Source: JACPHD01 sp964526325 (GTDB lineage: Bacteria > Patescibacteriota > Patescibacteriia > Patescibacteriales > GWC2-42-12). Taken from it: 64,000 nt of DNA. Made by a program: the position numbers and the translations under genes. The stretch is taken from assembly GCA_964526325.1 (NCBI GenBank), contig CAZGKM010000002.1, forward strand, positions 1 to 64,000, in the 5' to 3' direction. A model generated the notes under the pieces. That model did no database searches and was not told the DNA's origin. It saw only the letters and a program-made list of their open reading frames with translations. Positions 42,001 to 49,960 of this stretch are shown in pieces; positions within the stretch are counted from its first letter, which is position 1; every line of letters begins with the position of its first letter.

Positions 42001-44373
42001 ATATTCGCACAAATCGGTTTTACAAACATTGAAATTATTACAGCTATAATCACAGGTGCCGGTTTCACTAACTTCCCCGCCGCCGTAAGTTGAGCATTTG
42101 CCGGGCGAGTTTGGACAAAAATAACTGCTTGAGCATTGGCTTAAGCCATAATTTGAGCAGGCCTGCCCATCGGAACATTCGGTTTTTCCGTCACTGTCCA
42201 AATCTTTACAGCCGCCGGTGGAACAGCATTGCAGATCGCCGTCGCATTGATCCGGTTTATTGACGGGACAGCTATCACATTGGCCGGTAAGATGGTTGCA
42301 TTGATTGGGAGCGCAACAGTTGAAGGTAATGGCACTGCCCTGCTGGACATTGGGTATATCGCATTTTTCTTGATTAACCGAACATTCACCTGACTTAGTG
42401 GAAAATGTCCAGCCAAAACCGCAGCCTCCTGGCGAACCCTGAGCGCAAGTCCCGGTTGCGCGGCAGATGCCTGACCAATAAGTGCCGCCGCCGCAACATT
42501 CTTCTCCCAACTCGCATTCGGAGCTGGAAGAACATTTGCCTACGCGAAAAGGCAAAGGATTGCTGATATATCCTTGGCTATCAATTATTCTGAACGGACC
42601 GCTGATTGAATCCACAGGCACATTATTATCAACTTTTTGATCACCCCAGCTTCGTATTGAAGCTTCCTTATTATTAAAATATTGGGCGCGGCCGCTTCCC
42701 TGATTAACGCCGAATCTTTCGCCATTTGCGGTTACCGGCCAGCCAACCGGACCGTTATTCGGATTTAACAGACAAAGGCCCGGAGTAGGCGTCTTGTTAT
42801 TGATCGTAAAGTTGGCCGGCAAGCTGGTTTTATCATAAGAGTTGGTAACTTCAACTTTATAATCGCCCAGATTATTTACCTTTGGCACTTTAACAACAAT
42901 ATAAGTATCATGCCACCAATTATTGCGGCAGGCCTCGGGAAAATCAATATCGGCGTTGATTTTTGTATTCGGATCAGCCGGCCAATAAAATTTTACCGAA
43001 CTTTTTTGCGCGTTGTAAATTTTAAAATTACGGCCGTAAATAGTTATATACTGGCCGGGCGGACCGTTATCCGGCTCGATATAGTCAATTGCCGGATTAG
43101 TATCAATATTATTAATCACCGTAAAAACAAGATCATTGGAATTGACATTATTCGTTTGAACAAACACCGAATTCCTGCCGTCTTGAATATTGGGTACGGT
43201 AGCGTCAACAGAAGTATTGGTCCAATTGGCAATATTATTAGCTTCAATGGCGTTAGCGCTATTGCCGAATAAAACCGAATGAGGAGAAAGATTAAAGGCC
43301 GTGCCCTGGACATTAAAGTCATCGTCCAAACCGCCTCTGGACGGGTCAATCTGGCAGACTCCCGGACGCTTAATATTGTTTACCAAAAAATCATTAATCC
43401 GCGCGCCGCGGTTATTATCGGTCGTATCGTAATAATTTTTACTGTCGATTACTTTAATCGGACCGCTAACGGCTCCGTTAGGCACAGCGACTATAATCTG
43501 ATTATCCTGCCAAAAACTAGTGCAGAGCGGATTAACTTCGTTCGGGAAAGTCGCAATTTTATCGTCGCTTGTATTATTGGGGTCGCCCATAAAAACTACT
43601 TGGCCGGTGGTTGTGCCGAAATATCTGCCGCCTATGGTAATAAAATTTCCCACAGCGCCATTAGGCGTACTTGAAGCATCGATCGGGCTTACCCAGGCGA
43701 TTAAAGGCGTTTTAATACAAGTACAATTATCGTTAGACGAACAAACTAAATTATCCGCGCAATCAACCGCTTGGCAGCCGGCCAGATCGGTATCGGCGTC
43801 GCAACTTTGGCCGTCTGACGGCTGAGTTGATTTTTGGCAGGTACAGGTAGAACTAACGCAATCTAGACCGGACGCGCAGTCGCCGTTCGCGCATTGAGTA
43901 TCTTGTAAATCAACCAAGCAAGGATCGCCTTCTCCGGGCAAACCTCCGCCGCCCGGAGGTACGGTGCCTCCGCCGCCCGGAGGTACGGTGCCTCCGCCGC
44001 CGGTAGCATCTAGCAAACTGTTTAAAACAAAGCTGGCGATAGCGAATGAAGCCAAACAAATCAATAAGCCGATAACAGCGCCGATTAACACTTTTTTGGC
44101 TTTTTCAACTTTATCCGCCTCGCCTTCAGCCGTCATCCAAAGCCAGCCGGCATACATTATTAAGCCCACGGCGATAATTCCTAAAAAGCCCAATATTATT
44201 CTTATTATTCTGGCCGCGATAATTCTCGGATCGCTGGCCGCGCTTAAGCCCGTGCCTTCAGCGTAGTTTAAGCCAATATCAGGACCGGTAGCGGCCAAAA
44301 CAAAATTAGCCACAGCAAAAACGGCTATTGCTAAAAAAATTAATAATAATAATTTCTTGATTACTTTATTCAT
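39040..44373 (-). CDS. Giant pilin-domain surface protein, Cys-rich with IPT/TIG, Ig-like and FN3 domains
   Basis: 1777 residues from ATG 44373 (a TTG start four codons upstream is possible). Domain order: signal-like helix (about 1-28), a T4SS-pilin (TrbC/VirB2)-like segment with LNYAEGTGLS, IIRIILGFLGIIAVGLIMYAGWLW and a second helix (about 35-130), Gly/Pro repeats GGGGTVPPG, a Cys-rich patch, about four IPT/TIG-like domains (about 215-620), a long Cys-rich region (about 640-1130), a Big_5-type Ig-like domain (VIETVPAAGAVDVCRNS), and two FN3-like domains at the C-terminus. Many paired Cys imply disulfides outside the cell. Candidate host-contact adhesin. Confidence 0.85.
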   Translation of the reverse strand: MNKVIKKLLLLIFLAIAVFAVANFVLAATGPDIGLNYAEGTGLSAASDPRIIAARIIRIILGFLGIIAVGLIMYAGWLWMTAEGEADKVEKAKKVLIGAVIGLLICLASFAIASFVLNSLLDATGGGGTVPPGGGGTVPPGGGGLPGEGDPCLVDLQDTQCANGDCASGLDCVSSTCTCQKSTQPSDGQSCDADTDLAGCQAVDCADNLVCSSNDNCTCIKTPLIAWVSPIDASSTPNGAVGNFITIGGRYFGTTTGQVVFMGDPNNTSDDKIATFPNEVNPLCTSFWQDNQIIVAVPNGAVSGPIKVIDSKNYYDTTDNNRGARINDFLVNNIKRPGVCQIDPSRGGLDDDFNVQGTAFNLSPHSVLFGNSANAIEANNIANWTNTSVDATVPNIQDGRNSVFVQTNNVNSNDLVFTVINNIDTNPAIDYIEPDNGPPGQYITIYGRNFKIYNAQKSSVKFYWPADPNTKINADIDFPEACRNNWWHDTYIVVKVPKVNNLGDYKVEVTNSYDKTSLPANFTINNKTPTPGLCLLNPNNGPVGWPVTANGERFGVNQGSGRAQYFNNKEASIRSWGDQKVDNNVPVDSISGPFRIIDSQGYISNPLPFRVGKCSSSSECELGEECCGGGTYWSGICRATGTCAQGSPGGCGFGWTFSTKSGECSVNQEKCDIPNVQQGSAITFNCCAPNQCNHLTGQCDSCPVNKPDQCDGDLQCCSTGGCKDLDSDGKTECSDGQACSNYGLSQCSSSYFCPNSPGKCSTYGGGEVSETGTCDYSCNNFNVCKTDLCEYKLNVDKCAKKNQTCGLPKVVNYTLSDIAATSTASCLAYGGENRWIITISTSCPSGWTSIFGGRCMENNTTCSACDTGFKCIKETSGAIVGICAVEQSLCPIGSICGSDNKCTKSDSASCECCCRIGHDGEDCCSPLKCEGKCGSDITANTNTYGRCSGCAGVGTTQIEHNEACNCSGTSGKFCLIDSANPSGVCQDCAQISSAATCSGLGVGTCCVDAKNKNACRGGEAPYATGLPAYNYCAYYECGAGSCSNIAVASSSSPSYATLAECDNKCKPAAQFGNTCFESAMTTQSCDINKCVGFACLNEDGTGPVPSNCGTCCCDPFAALDSCASLNSSLICKPNQAPCSGDKRGLCCGCSQDSECGDANSVGCGNDTCCHARPNVIETVPAAGAVDVCRNSLVKVTFDQPMRTDTFNGNIIVAGEYGSDQCPANTKYLTAIYKPGLFVKLTNWLAGLPIFNKFFINQAQAMAGNFCAVPGMVKGYIQANETTVLEFRLQKILEANRKYYVIIKGDSDVSDAMNNGVLSQSGIGLKTTDEEIFNGVNFKGKIWSFTTKAETADNKGVCFVNYVAINPSGYLFNTVVNDPADDDSANAAYDTIRDVDKVFRATAYFSPTQPVMPIENVYNWRWDWLIDDKSVAKFINGENALDDNPVQTLVAQNVKEANTLLHVKTTITQDAVGKISTVGQFKENAADVYVFLCANPWPPFKDDGSWEPWRDASSNCTTVAGGCSGTNFELYYCRDTGEAGTADDFPPILSDKAVIRGSSAEQNIIKEFYFFREDTPDIASNLATTTNDTIKQGGKAGLTWQAISVPTGQIFDKYLVYYGTKSGGYSQSISVADPGTIANPVVISNLTNGVKYYFAVTAKYKSGAESSYSNETNFIPADVWPPQIPQNLAGTAGAGKAVITWQANTDDTAIYKIYFGAESGSLGASVNLEKNKCSAATGQCEITINNLSAGVTYYFAVSSLDLKANESDKSEEINLTIL
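43940..44010. repeat. In-gene tandem repeat coding for Gly/Pro linker
   Basis: Two full and one partial copies of a 27-base unit (GGAGGTACGGTGCCTCCGCC on the plus strand) encode GGGGTVPPG repeats just after the pilin-like helices. Confidence 0.75.
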
Positions 44374-44414
44374 GAGTGAAAACAAATTTTAATTTTTAAT
44401 TTTTAAATAATTTT

Positions 44415-46145
44415 TTACCAACAACTGCTATTACTGCTCGGCGTGCCATCGCAACAAGAAGGATTGCCGTTTACGCCAAGGCCGGAGCAAGGCGTATAAC
44501 AATTCTGATAAATGTCTTTAATGCCGGAATTCAACTCAACCGAGTAATTGGTGTCTTCATTAAACTGATCATGATTAACGTAAGCGGTCGTTTTACTGTC
44601 GCTAAAATTATCGCTTTTGGTTATCCAGTAGTTATAAAGAGTGGCCGCGCTTTTTAAATTTATGCTTGAGCTATTTAACGATGAGCTCATTAAAAATTTA
44701 TTAAAAGTAGCTTCCGGTACGGCCGATAAATCCACTCCGCTGATGCCGACCGACGGATTTATCTGATCTACCTTTGGCGGTATAATATCAATCGTATTGT
44801 TAGTATTGAACAACCAATAATAATCATCGCCTTGGCCATCGTGCGTTTGGCTGTTGGCGTTATAGGGCACTAAATTGCTTTGCGACTCCGGCCCCTGAGA
44901 CGTGCCATCGCTATTGCCGTCAAACGAATTATCCGCCATATCAACTACGCCGTCGTAAGGGAAAACGGCCGAAGCAATATTAACGTCAAAAGTCGCGGCA
45001 TTAATAAAAGCTTTAATTTGCTTATTGCCGGGCAAGCAATAAATCGTCTGACCGCAAGAATTAATGCCGCAAGCGTCAAAAGTTAAATATTCCACGGTTT
45101 TATACTGGTTGGAAATATAAAAAATACCCTCGATTATGACGCTATCGGTATTATTTAAAACCTTGATATTATCAAATCCGTCACCATCTTTAAAAAATCC
45201 ACTGGCCGAAATCGGGTCAACCGCCTCGGAAAAATTTATTTGCACGACGACGTTTCTCGGTTCGGTAGTGCTGGGCTGTGGAATTATGCTTTCTACTTTC
45301 GGCGGCGTGGTATCAATAAAAGTTCCGACTTCAAACATCCAGTCATAAGCTATTTCGCCTAACACGGCGCCAAAAGCCAAATCGCCATTGGCTTTTTTTA
45401 TGTTCTTGCTTAAGCCGACCGTGTACCAAATTTTTTCCGTGGGCGAGCCTAAATATTGCGTCGGCTTAAAAACAAAAGTTTTATTATCGTCGGTTTTAAA
45501 CGCGCTGACATCAAAAGTCACCGCGCCGGCTACGCCGTCTACGGTTTTATAAATTTTAATATTTTGCTGGTTGATCTTGCCATCGGTTATAATAGTGGCC
45601 GGATCGATAGCCTCTTTAAAAGTAACCGCGATTTTGGTGTTTCTCGGAACGTCTTTTTGGTTGCGTGCCGGATAATGGGAATTGATTATGCCTGAACCTA
45701 AAGCTGAAATTCCGCCGCCGGCGCCTCCGCCCGGAGGTCCGGCAACGTTGCCGTCAACTATGCCCATTAATTTATTAAGAATAAAGCTGACTATCGCGAA
45801 AGCCGCTAAAATAATTAATAGACCGATAACCGCGTTGGTTAACGTCTTTTTGGCCTGCGCGATTTTTTCTTCATTGCCTTCGCTTGTCATCCAGAGCCAG
45901 CCGGCATACATTATTAAACTCACCGCTATAATGCCAAGAAAACCGATAATTATTCTGATAATTTTAGCGATAGTTACTCTTATATCCTGGGAATTGCTTA
46001 AGCCCGTGCCTTCAGCGTAGTTTAAGCCAATTTCAGGTCCGGTCGCGGCCAAAACAAAATTTGACAACAAAAAAATAGCCAATAGCATAAATAAACATAC
46101 GCCGGCTATTTTATAAAGCCTATTAAATTTTCCGTTTTTTAGCAT
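44415..46145 (-). CDS. Pilin-domain surface protein with Ig-like (Big_5) domains
   Basis: 576 residues from ATG 46145 (an upstream GTG at 46181 would add 12). The N-terminal 130 residues match the giant downstream neighbour almost motif for motif: AATGPEIGLNYAEGTGLS, IIRIIIGFLGIIAVSLIMYAGW, and a second helix LLIILAAFAIVSFILNKLM. After a Gly-rich linker come about three Big_5-type units (NHYPARNQKDVPRNTKIAVTF, STTEPRNVVVQINFSEAVDP, INPSVGISGVDLSAVPEATF, each in part). The last 30 residues are Cys-rich. Tandem paralogue of the 1777-residue protein, 41 bases upstream of it. Probably exported and membrane-embedded at its N-terminus. Confidence 0.83.
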   Translation of the reverse strand: MLKNGKFNRLYKIAGVCLFMLLAIFLLSNFVLAATGPEIGLNYAEGTGLSNSQDIRVTIAKIIRIIIGFLGIIAVSLIMYAGWLWMTSEGNEEKIAQAKKTLTNAVIGLLIILAAFAIVSFILNKLMGIVDGNVAGPPGGGAGGGISALGSGIINSHYPARNQKDVPRNTKIAVTFKEAIDPATIITDGKINQQNIKIYKTVDGVAGAVTFDVSAFKTDDNKTFVFKPTQYLGSPTEKIWYTVGLSKNIKKANGDLAFGAVLGEIAYDWMFEVGTFIDTTPPKVESIIPQPSTTEPRNVVVQINFSEAVDPISASGFFKDGDGFDNIKVLNNTDSVIIEGIFYISNQYKTVEYLTFDACGINSCGQTIYCLPGNKQIKAFINAATFDVNIASAVFPYDGVVDMADNSFDGNSDGTSQGPESQSNLVPYNANSQTHDGQGDDYYWLFNTNNTIDIIPPKVDQINPSVGISGVDLSAVPEATFNKFLMSSSLNSSSINLKSAATLYNYWITKSDNFSDSKTTAYVNHDQFNEDTNYSVELNSGIKDIYQNCYTPCSGLGVNGNPSCCDGTPSSNSSCW

Positions 46146-46175
46146 GGTAAAAAATAAGTTTAAAAACTTTGACTT

Positions 46176-46203
46176 TTGCACAATCTTGTAATAATATTAT
46201 AAC
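46176..46203 (+). promoter_or_regulatory. Candidate promoter of the (p)ppGpp synthetase/hydrolase gene
   Basis: TTGCAC (46176-46181), a 16-base spacer and TATAAC (46198-46203), giving a leader of about 22 bases before the ATG at 46232. Confidence 0.5.
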
Positions 46204-46231
46204 ATAAACAAAATAACAAAAGCAAATAATC

Positions 46232-47698
46232 ATGACCATAAATCAAATTATAAACAACTTTAAGCAAAATTACCCGAAAGCTGATACGACCATGATTCAG
46301 CTGGCTTATGAATTCGCCGTTAAGGCCCACTCGGGCCAAAAAAGAAAAAGCGGCGAACCTTATATCCAGCACTCTTTACATACGGCTTTTGTTTTAGTTC
46401 AGATTAAAGCTGACATGGAAACTATTATTGCCGGTCTTTTGCATGATATCCCGGAAGATAGCGAATATACTTTGGCGGATATAGAAAAAAATTTTGGCAA
46501 AGAGATAGCCGATCTGGTGGAAGGCATAACCAAATTAAGTAAAATTAAATACCGCGGCATTGAACGCTACCGCGAAAGTCTGCGCAAGATGTTTTTAGCC
46601 ATGGCGCAAGACTTAAGAGTTATTTTGATAAAATTCGCCGACCGCCTGCATAACCTAAGAACGCTGGAATCCCTGCCTTTGGAAAAACGCCAACGCATCG
46701 CCCGCGAAACTTTGGAAATTTACGCTCCGATCGCTGGCCTTCTGGGTATCTGGAGATTAAAATGGCAGATGGAAGATATCTGCTTTAAGCATCTCCACCC
46801 GGAAGACTATAAAAAAATAGCTTATAAATTTGAAGTGGAAAAAAAACTTGAGCACAATCAATATATCCAAAGAGTTAAAAACATGCTGGGCGCGAAACTC
46901 CGAGAGGCAAAAATTTCTTTCCATATTATCAGCCGTTTTAAGCATCTTTACAGCATCTATTTAAAACTGCAGAAAAAAGACAGAAAATTCGACGAAATTC
47001 ACGATGTTTTTGCCTTGCGGATTATTGTATCCAACGTTGCCGATTGTTACAAAACATTAGGCATAATTCATTCTTTATGGCGGCCCAACCCGGGAAGGTT
47101 TAAAGATTACATCGCCGTGCCAAAGCCTAACGGCTATCGAGCTCTTCATACTACTGTTTACGGCCCGGAAGGCAAATCCACTGAATTTCAAATCAGAACC
47201 GAAGAAATGGATGACGTGGCCAAATACGGCATAGCCGCCCATTGGTCCTATAAAATGAGCGGCGGCCGCAGCGAAAATTCAAAAAAACAGCCGGATTGGG
47301 TAAAAGAAGTCTTGCAAATTCAAAAAGAAACCGAAAACACCTCTGATTTTATCAAGCAAATAAAATTCGACGTTTTCCGCGACCGTATTTTTATTTTTAC
47401 GCCCAAAGGCGACGTCTTTGATTTGCCGGAAGGAGCTACGCCGATTGATTTCGCTTATTATGTACATTCGGATATCGGCAACCAAGCGGTCAGCGCTTTA
47501 GTTAATGATAATATCGCTCCTTTAAGTCAAGAACTGAAAAACGGCGACTTGGTGGAAATTATCACTGAAAAAAAACGCCAAGGCCCGAGCCGCGACTGGC
47601 TTAAATTCGTTAAAACCGCCACGGCCAGAAATAAAATCAAACAAAATTTAAAAAATACCATGATGGATAATATTAAAAGATTCATACCAAAGATATAA
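46232..47698 (+). CDS. RelA/SpoT-family (p)ppGpp synthetase/hydrolase, short form
   Basis: 488 residues. The HD hydrolase domain is intact: HD at 71-72 and ED at 75-76 (LLHDIPEDSEYT), plus FADRLHNLRTLESLP. The synthetase domain is intact: RFKHLYSIYLKLQKK, DVFALRIIV, GRFKDYIAVPKPNGYRALHT and EFQIRTEEMDDVAKYGIAAHW (in part). A TGS domain follows (IFIFTPKGDVFDLPEGATPIDFAYYVH, in part). The chain ends soon after, so the helical, Zn-finger and ACT regulatory domains of full-length Rel are missing. A bifunctional enzyme with reduced ribosome- or amino-acid-dependent control is inferred. A strong terminator follows. Confidence 0.95.
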   Translation: MTINQIINNFKQNYPKADTTMIQLAYEFAVKAHSGQKRKSGEPYIQHSLHTAFVLVQIKADMETIIAGLLHDIPEDSEYTLADIEKNFGKEIADLVEGITKLSKIKYRGIERYRESLRKMFLAMAQDLRVILIKFADRLHNLRTLESLPLEKRQRIARETLEIYAPIAGLLGIWRLKWQMEDICFKHLHPEDYKKIAYKFEVEKKLEHNQYIQRVKNMLGAKLREAKISFHIISRFKHLYSIYLKLQKKDRKFDEIHDVFALRIIVSNVADCYKTLGIIHSLWRPNPGRFKDYIAVPKPNGYRALHTTVYGPEGKSTEFQIRTEEMDDVAKYGIAAHWSYKMSGGRSENSKKQPDWVKEVLQIQKETENTSDFIKQIKFDVFRDRIFIFTPKGDVFDLPEGATPIDFAYYVHSDIGNQAVSALVNDNIAPLSQELKNGDLVEIITEKKRQGPSRDWLKFVKTATARNKIKQNLKNTMMDNIKRFIPKI

Positions 47699-47713
47699 AA
47701 TAGAAACACACAA

Positions 47714-47740
47714 AAAACACCGCGGCTTAAGCGGTGTTTT
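47714..47740 (+). terminator. Intrinsic terminator of the relA/spoT-type gene
   Basis: Perfect 10-bp stem AAAACACCGC / GCGGTGTTTT with a seven-base loop. Stem sequence is very similar to the terminator at 54174-54203. Confidence 0.85.
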
Positions 47741-47808
47741 ATGTTATTTTGGCAGTTTAATTTTTTCTTTTAATTTCTTTCAACAGTTTTTATCCTCGCT
47801 TTAGATTT

Positions 47809-47994
47809 TTATTTTAAAATTTTTTGATAGCATGGAAAACAATATGACCTATTCCCAGAAATTACGGTTCCGCATTTTTTGCATTTACGCCGCCCAAAAC
47901 TAACAAAACTTCTGCTTTTATTTTTTTCGTGGCACGAATAACATGCAGAAAATATTCCTGGTGTAACTCTGCCACATTTGCCACATTTCCCCAT
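47809..47994 (-). CDS. Small double zinc-ribbon protein
   Basis: 61 residues with eight Cys in four CxxC knuckles: CGKCG, CYSCH, CKKCG and CFPCY, which suits two zinc-ribbon sites. The segments between are basic, so nucleic-acid or protein binding is likely. It starts one base after the ImmA/IrrE-type gene ends, so it is the last gene of a three-gene unit with the protease and the XRE regulator. No family assigned. Confidence 0.75.
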   Translation of the reverse strand: MGKCGKCGRVTPGIFSACYSCHEKNKSRSFVSFGRRKCKKCGTVISGNRSYCFPCYQKILK

Positions 47995-47995
47995 A

Positions 47996-48604
47996 TTATT
48001 TATTTAAATCGGCTAAAGCTATTTCAAGTGGCGTAGGGCTAACGCCAAAATATTTTGCTATCGGTCCGGCCATATATTCATTAAGCGTCTTAGGATCTAT
48101 TTTTGAAATATCAATGTTATTATCAAACAAAAATTTATTTAATACTTTAATTTTTATTTCTCTTAATTTATCCCTGGGTATCAATAAATAATTGGCAAAA
48201 TTATTTGCTTGCACTTCTATAAAATGGTGTTGATCGCCGGTTAATTCGTCATGAAATTTAGTAATATCGTCAGAATCTTTGATTTTAAACCGTTCAAAAA
48301 GATTTTTATGCAAAATTAAATGGCCCACTTCGTGAGCATAGGAAAATCTTAATCTGTTGTTTCCAGCTCTATACGACTCATCATCCACTACCATGTGTTG
48401 CCAATCAGATGTTATAAATGCATCAAAACCTTTTAATTTAAGTAGCTCGGGCTTTGTTACGATATTAATTTTCAACTTTACATCAATGATTGTCTCTATA
48501 TCTACAGGAATTGTATTATTCCAATATTTTTCTCTGAATATTTCTGCCGCTTTATAAATATCAGCCTTGGACAAATAAGGCACCATGAAATTTTGAAAAT
48601 TCAT
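47996..48604 (-). CDS. ImmA/IrrE-family metallopeptidase
   Basis: 202 residues. The zinc-protease motif HEVGHLILH at 91-99 (HExxH plus context) follows the family pattern in which a DDESYRAGNNRLRFSYAHE-type stretch (in part) precedes it. Family members cleave a partner HTH repressor (ImmA/ImmR on ICEBs1, IrrE/DdrO in Deinococcus). The XRE gene ends four bases upstream, so the pair is a likely repressor and antirepressor protease. Trigger and target genes are unknown; the divergent 165-residue nuclease-like gene is the obvious candidate target (inference). Confidence 0.92.
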   Translation of the reverse strand: MNFQNFMVPYLSKADIYKAAEIFREKYWNNTIPVDIETIIDVKLKINIVTKPELLKLKGFDAFITSDWQHMVVDDESYRAGNNRLRFSYAHEVGHLILHKNLFERFKIKDSDDITKFHDELTGDQHHFIEVQANNFANYLLIPRDKLREIKIKVLNKFLFDNNIDISKIDPKTLNEYMAGPIAKYFGVSPTPLEIALADLNK

Positions 48605-48608
48605 TTTT

Positions 48609-48989
48609 TTATTTGTTATTTTTTATTAACTTGAATAAATCTTCAATTTCTTCCTTTGTCGGCTTTTCATTTCTGACAGTTCTAAAAAATGCCGGCATTA
48701 ATTTTAATGCTTCCGCGTCCGAAAGAATGTCTTGCGGAATTATCCCCTGAGCAATTTGTGCTTCATCTATAAATTCACGCATTTCTTCACTCCCGTTTTT
48801 TAGCCCTAATATTTTCGCCCATCTCGCCAATATTTTTTCATCCGCCGGCGGCGGAATTAAGCCTCTTTCAACTTTACTCCAGTTGCTTGGATCATATCCA
48901 GTTTCTTTACAAACATTCCTTAAGCTTAATTCTTGCTTAATTCTTAAATCTTTAAGCATTTCGCCGAATTTTTGTAGATTTTTTTTCAT
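48609..48989 (-). CDS. XRE-family HTH transcriptional repressor
   Basis: 126 residues. HTH at about 8-65 (FGEMLKDLRIKQELSLRNVCKETGYDPSNWSKVERG, in part, then LARWAKILGL). The C-terminal part (about 70-126) is helical and may be the dimerisation or protease-sensitive region. An RBS-like GGTGG precedes the ATG by a few bases. Its promoter contains a perfect 10-bp-arm palindrome over the -10 box (49026-49051), which suggests autorepression. Partner: the ImmA/IrrE-type protease gene four bases downstream. Confidence 0.92.
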   Translation of the reverse strand: MKKNLQKFGEMLKDLRIKQELSLRNVCKETGYDPSNWSKVERGLIPPPADEKILARWAKILGLKNGSEEMREFIDEAQIAQGIIPQDILSDAEALKLMPAFFRTVRNEKPTKEEIEDLFKLIKNNK

Positions 48990-49025
48990 TGATTCACCAC
49001 CTTTCTAGTTTTTTATAAATTAAAT

Positions 49026-49051
49026 AAGTGTGGTATTATTTTACCACACTT
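49026..49051. promoter_or_regulatory. Palindromic operator in the divergent XRE / nuclease-like promoter region
   Basis: AAGTGTGGTA TTATTT TACCACACTT, perfect 10-bp arms with a six-base centre. It overlaps the -10 box of the minus-strand XRE promoter and lies about 22 bases before the -35 box of the plus-strand promoter, so one bound dimer could control both directions. Confidence 0.8.
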
Positions 49052-49065
49052 AAAATATTTGTAAA
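49038..49065 (-). promoter_or_regulatory. Promoter of the XRE-ImmA-zinc-ribbon unit
   Basis: On the minus strand, TTTACA (49065-49060), a 16-base spacer and TAAAAT (49043-49038). The -10 box lies inside the palindromic operator. Confidence 0.6.
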
Positions 49066-49072
49066 GTTATTA

Positions 49073-49101
49073 TTGACATTTATATTGTATTGATATAACA
49101 T
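49073..49101 (+). promoter_or_regulatory. Promoter of the 165-aa nuclease-like gene
   Basis: TTGACA (49073-49078) with TAACAT at 17 bases spacing (49096-49101), or TATAAC at 15. A strong Shine-Dalgarno (AAGGAGGA) precedes the ATG at 49145. Confidence 0.55.
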
Positions 49102-49144
49102 CAATAATTAAACAAAATTTTGTTCATTTCATAAGGAGGAAATT

Positions 49145-49642
49145 ATGGCATCGTTAGAAAACGTGAAAGGCAGAATAGCGGAAATGGCGGTTGAAGCAAT
49201 CTTTATGGCGTCAGGACATACTATATACCAAACCGGCATAGAGTATCGTATGCCATCGCTTTTTCATTGCGAAGTTAAACCGAAAAAAAATTTCTATGAC
49301 AAGACAACGGATAAGCTGTGTGACATTCCTGACTTTGCTTTACCTGGTTTCAACGGAGAATTAGAATATATTGAGGTAAAATTTAGGCAATATGGGAACT
49401 TCTACAAAGAAGATAAACCCCTGCTTGAAAAACTCGCCAAATTCTGGGAACCTACTATTATTATAGTTTCATTAAAGAACGGCCAAGCTCATTTTACGAA
49501 AGTTGAACCACCCTACATAAAAGATGGCAGTTGTGCACCGCTAAACGGAATATCAATTTTTGAAGTTGTTCGTTGGGCGCTTGATCCTTTATTACTTCCG
49601 TATTGTACAAAATTTGTAGAGATGTTGAATGAAATAAAATAG
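49145..49642 (+). CDS. PD-(D/E)XK-nuclease-like hypothetical protein
   Basis: 165 residues. The central segment IPDFALPGFNGELEYIEVKFRQYG gives the D-x(n)-E-x-K spacing of PD-(D/E)XK nucleases (Asp about 80, Glu-Val-Lys about 93-95; shown here in part of a longer match), followed by WEPTIIIVSLKNGQAHF as a beta-strand pair. The N-terminal GRIAEMAVEAIFMASGHTIYQ resembles the first helix of such folds. It has its own promoter and terminator and diverges from the XRE-ImmA unit across a shared operator. Possible effector nuclease; not a confirmed family. Confidence 0.65.
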   Translation: MASLENVKGRIAEMAVEAIFMASGHTIYQTGIEYRMPSLFHCEVKPKKNFYDKTTDKLCDIPDFALPGFNGELEYIEVKFRQYGNFYKEDKPLLEKLAKFWEPTIIIVSLKNGQAHFTKVEPPYIKDGSCAPLNGISIFEVVRWALDPLLLPYCTKFVEMLNEIK

Positions 49643-49658
49643 CAAACAGTTGCTACTC

Positions 49659-49690
49659 GCGTCTTGAATTAAATTTCGAGACGCTTTTTA
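49659..49690 (+). terminator. Intrinsic terminator of the nuclease-like gene
   Basis: GCGTCTTGAA / TTCGAGACGC stem (one G-T pair) with a six-base loop and a following T tract. Confidence 0.75.
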
Positions 49691-49820
49691 TTTTATTTAA
49701 ATTAGAATATTTCTTATAAAATTATTTAATATTAGCTAATATTGTAACTTATAATTAATATATTTATCCGCAACTATTTGACATATTTTTTTCAATAAAA
49801 TCAATTATTTTAGCTAATTT
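49691..49820. other. AT-rich intergenic stretch
   Basis: Between the terminator of the nuclease-like gene and the repeats at 49821. Together with the promoter and leader to 49960 it makes about 320 bases without a protein gene. I see no gene in it. Confidence 0.5.
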
Positions 49821-49874
49821 TAGAAAAAAACAGCAATTTTTAATTAAAAATAGAAAAAAACAGCATGCTATAAT
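49821..49874 (+). promoter_or_regulatory. Promoter with direct repeats before the 46-aa ORF
   Basis: TAGAAAAAAACAGCA occurs at 49821-49835 and again at 49851-49865, exactly 30 bases apart (about three helical turns). The second copy abuts a perfect extended -10, TGCTATAAT, with TATAAT at 49869-49874. This looks like an activator- or repressor-controlled promoter. The roughly 80-base leader that follows has two hairpins: CTCGTT / AACGAG (49891-49909) and CGATCT / AGATCG (49920-49945). Confidence 0.6.
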
Positions 49875-49960
49875 ATTAATAGAGTACTTTCTCGTTCCTC
49901 GGAAACGAGCTAATTAACCCGATCTGTAGTCTGAGGCGTAGATCGAAAAAATATATACGT

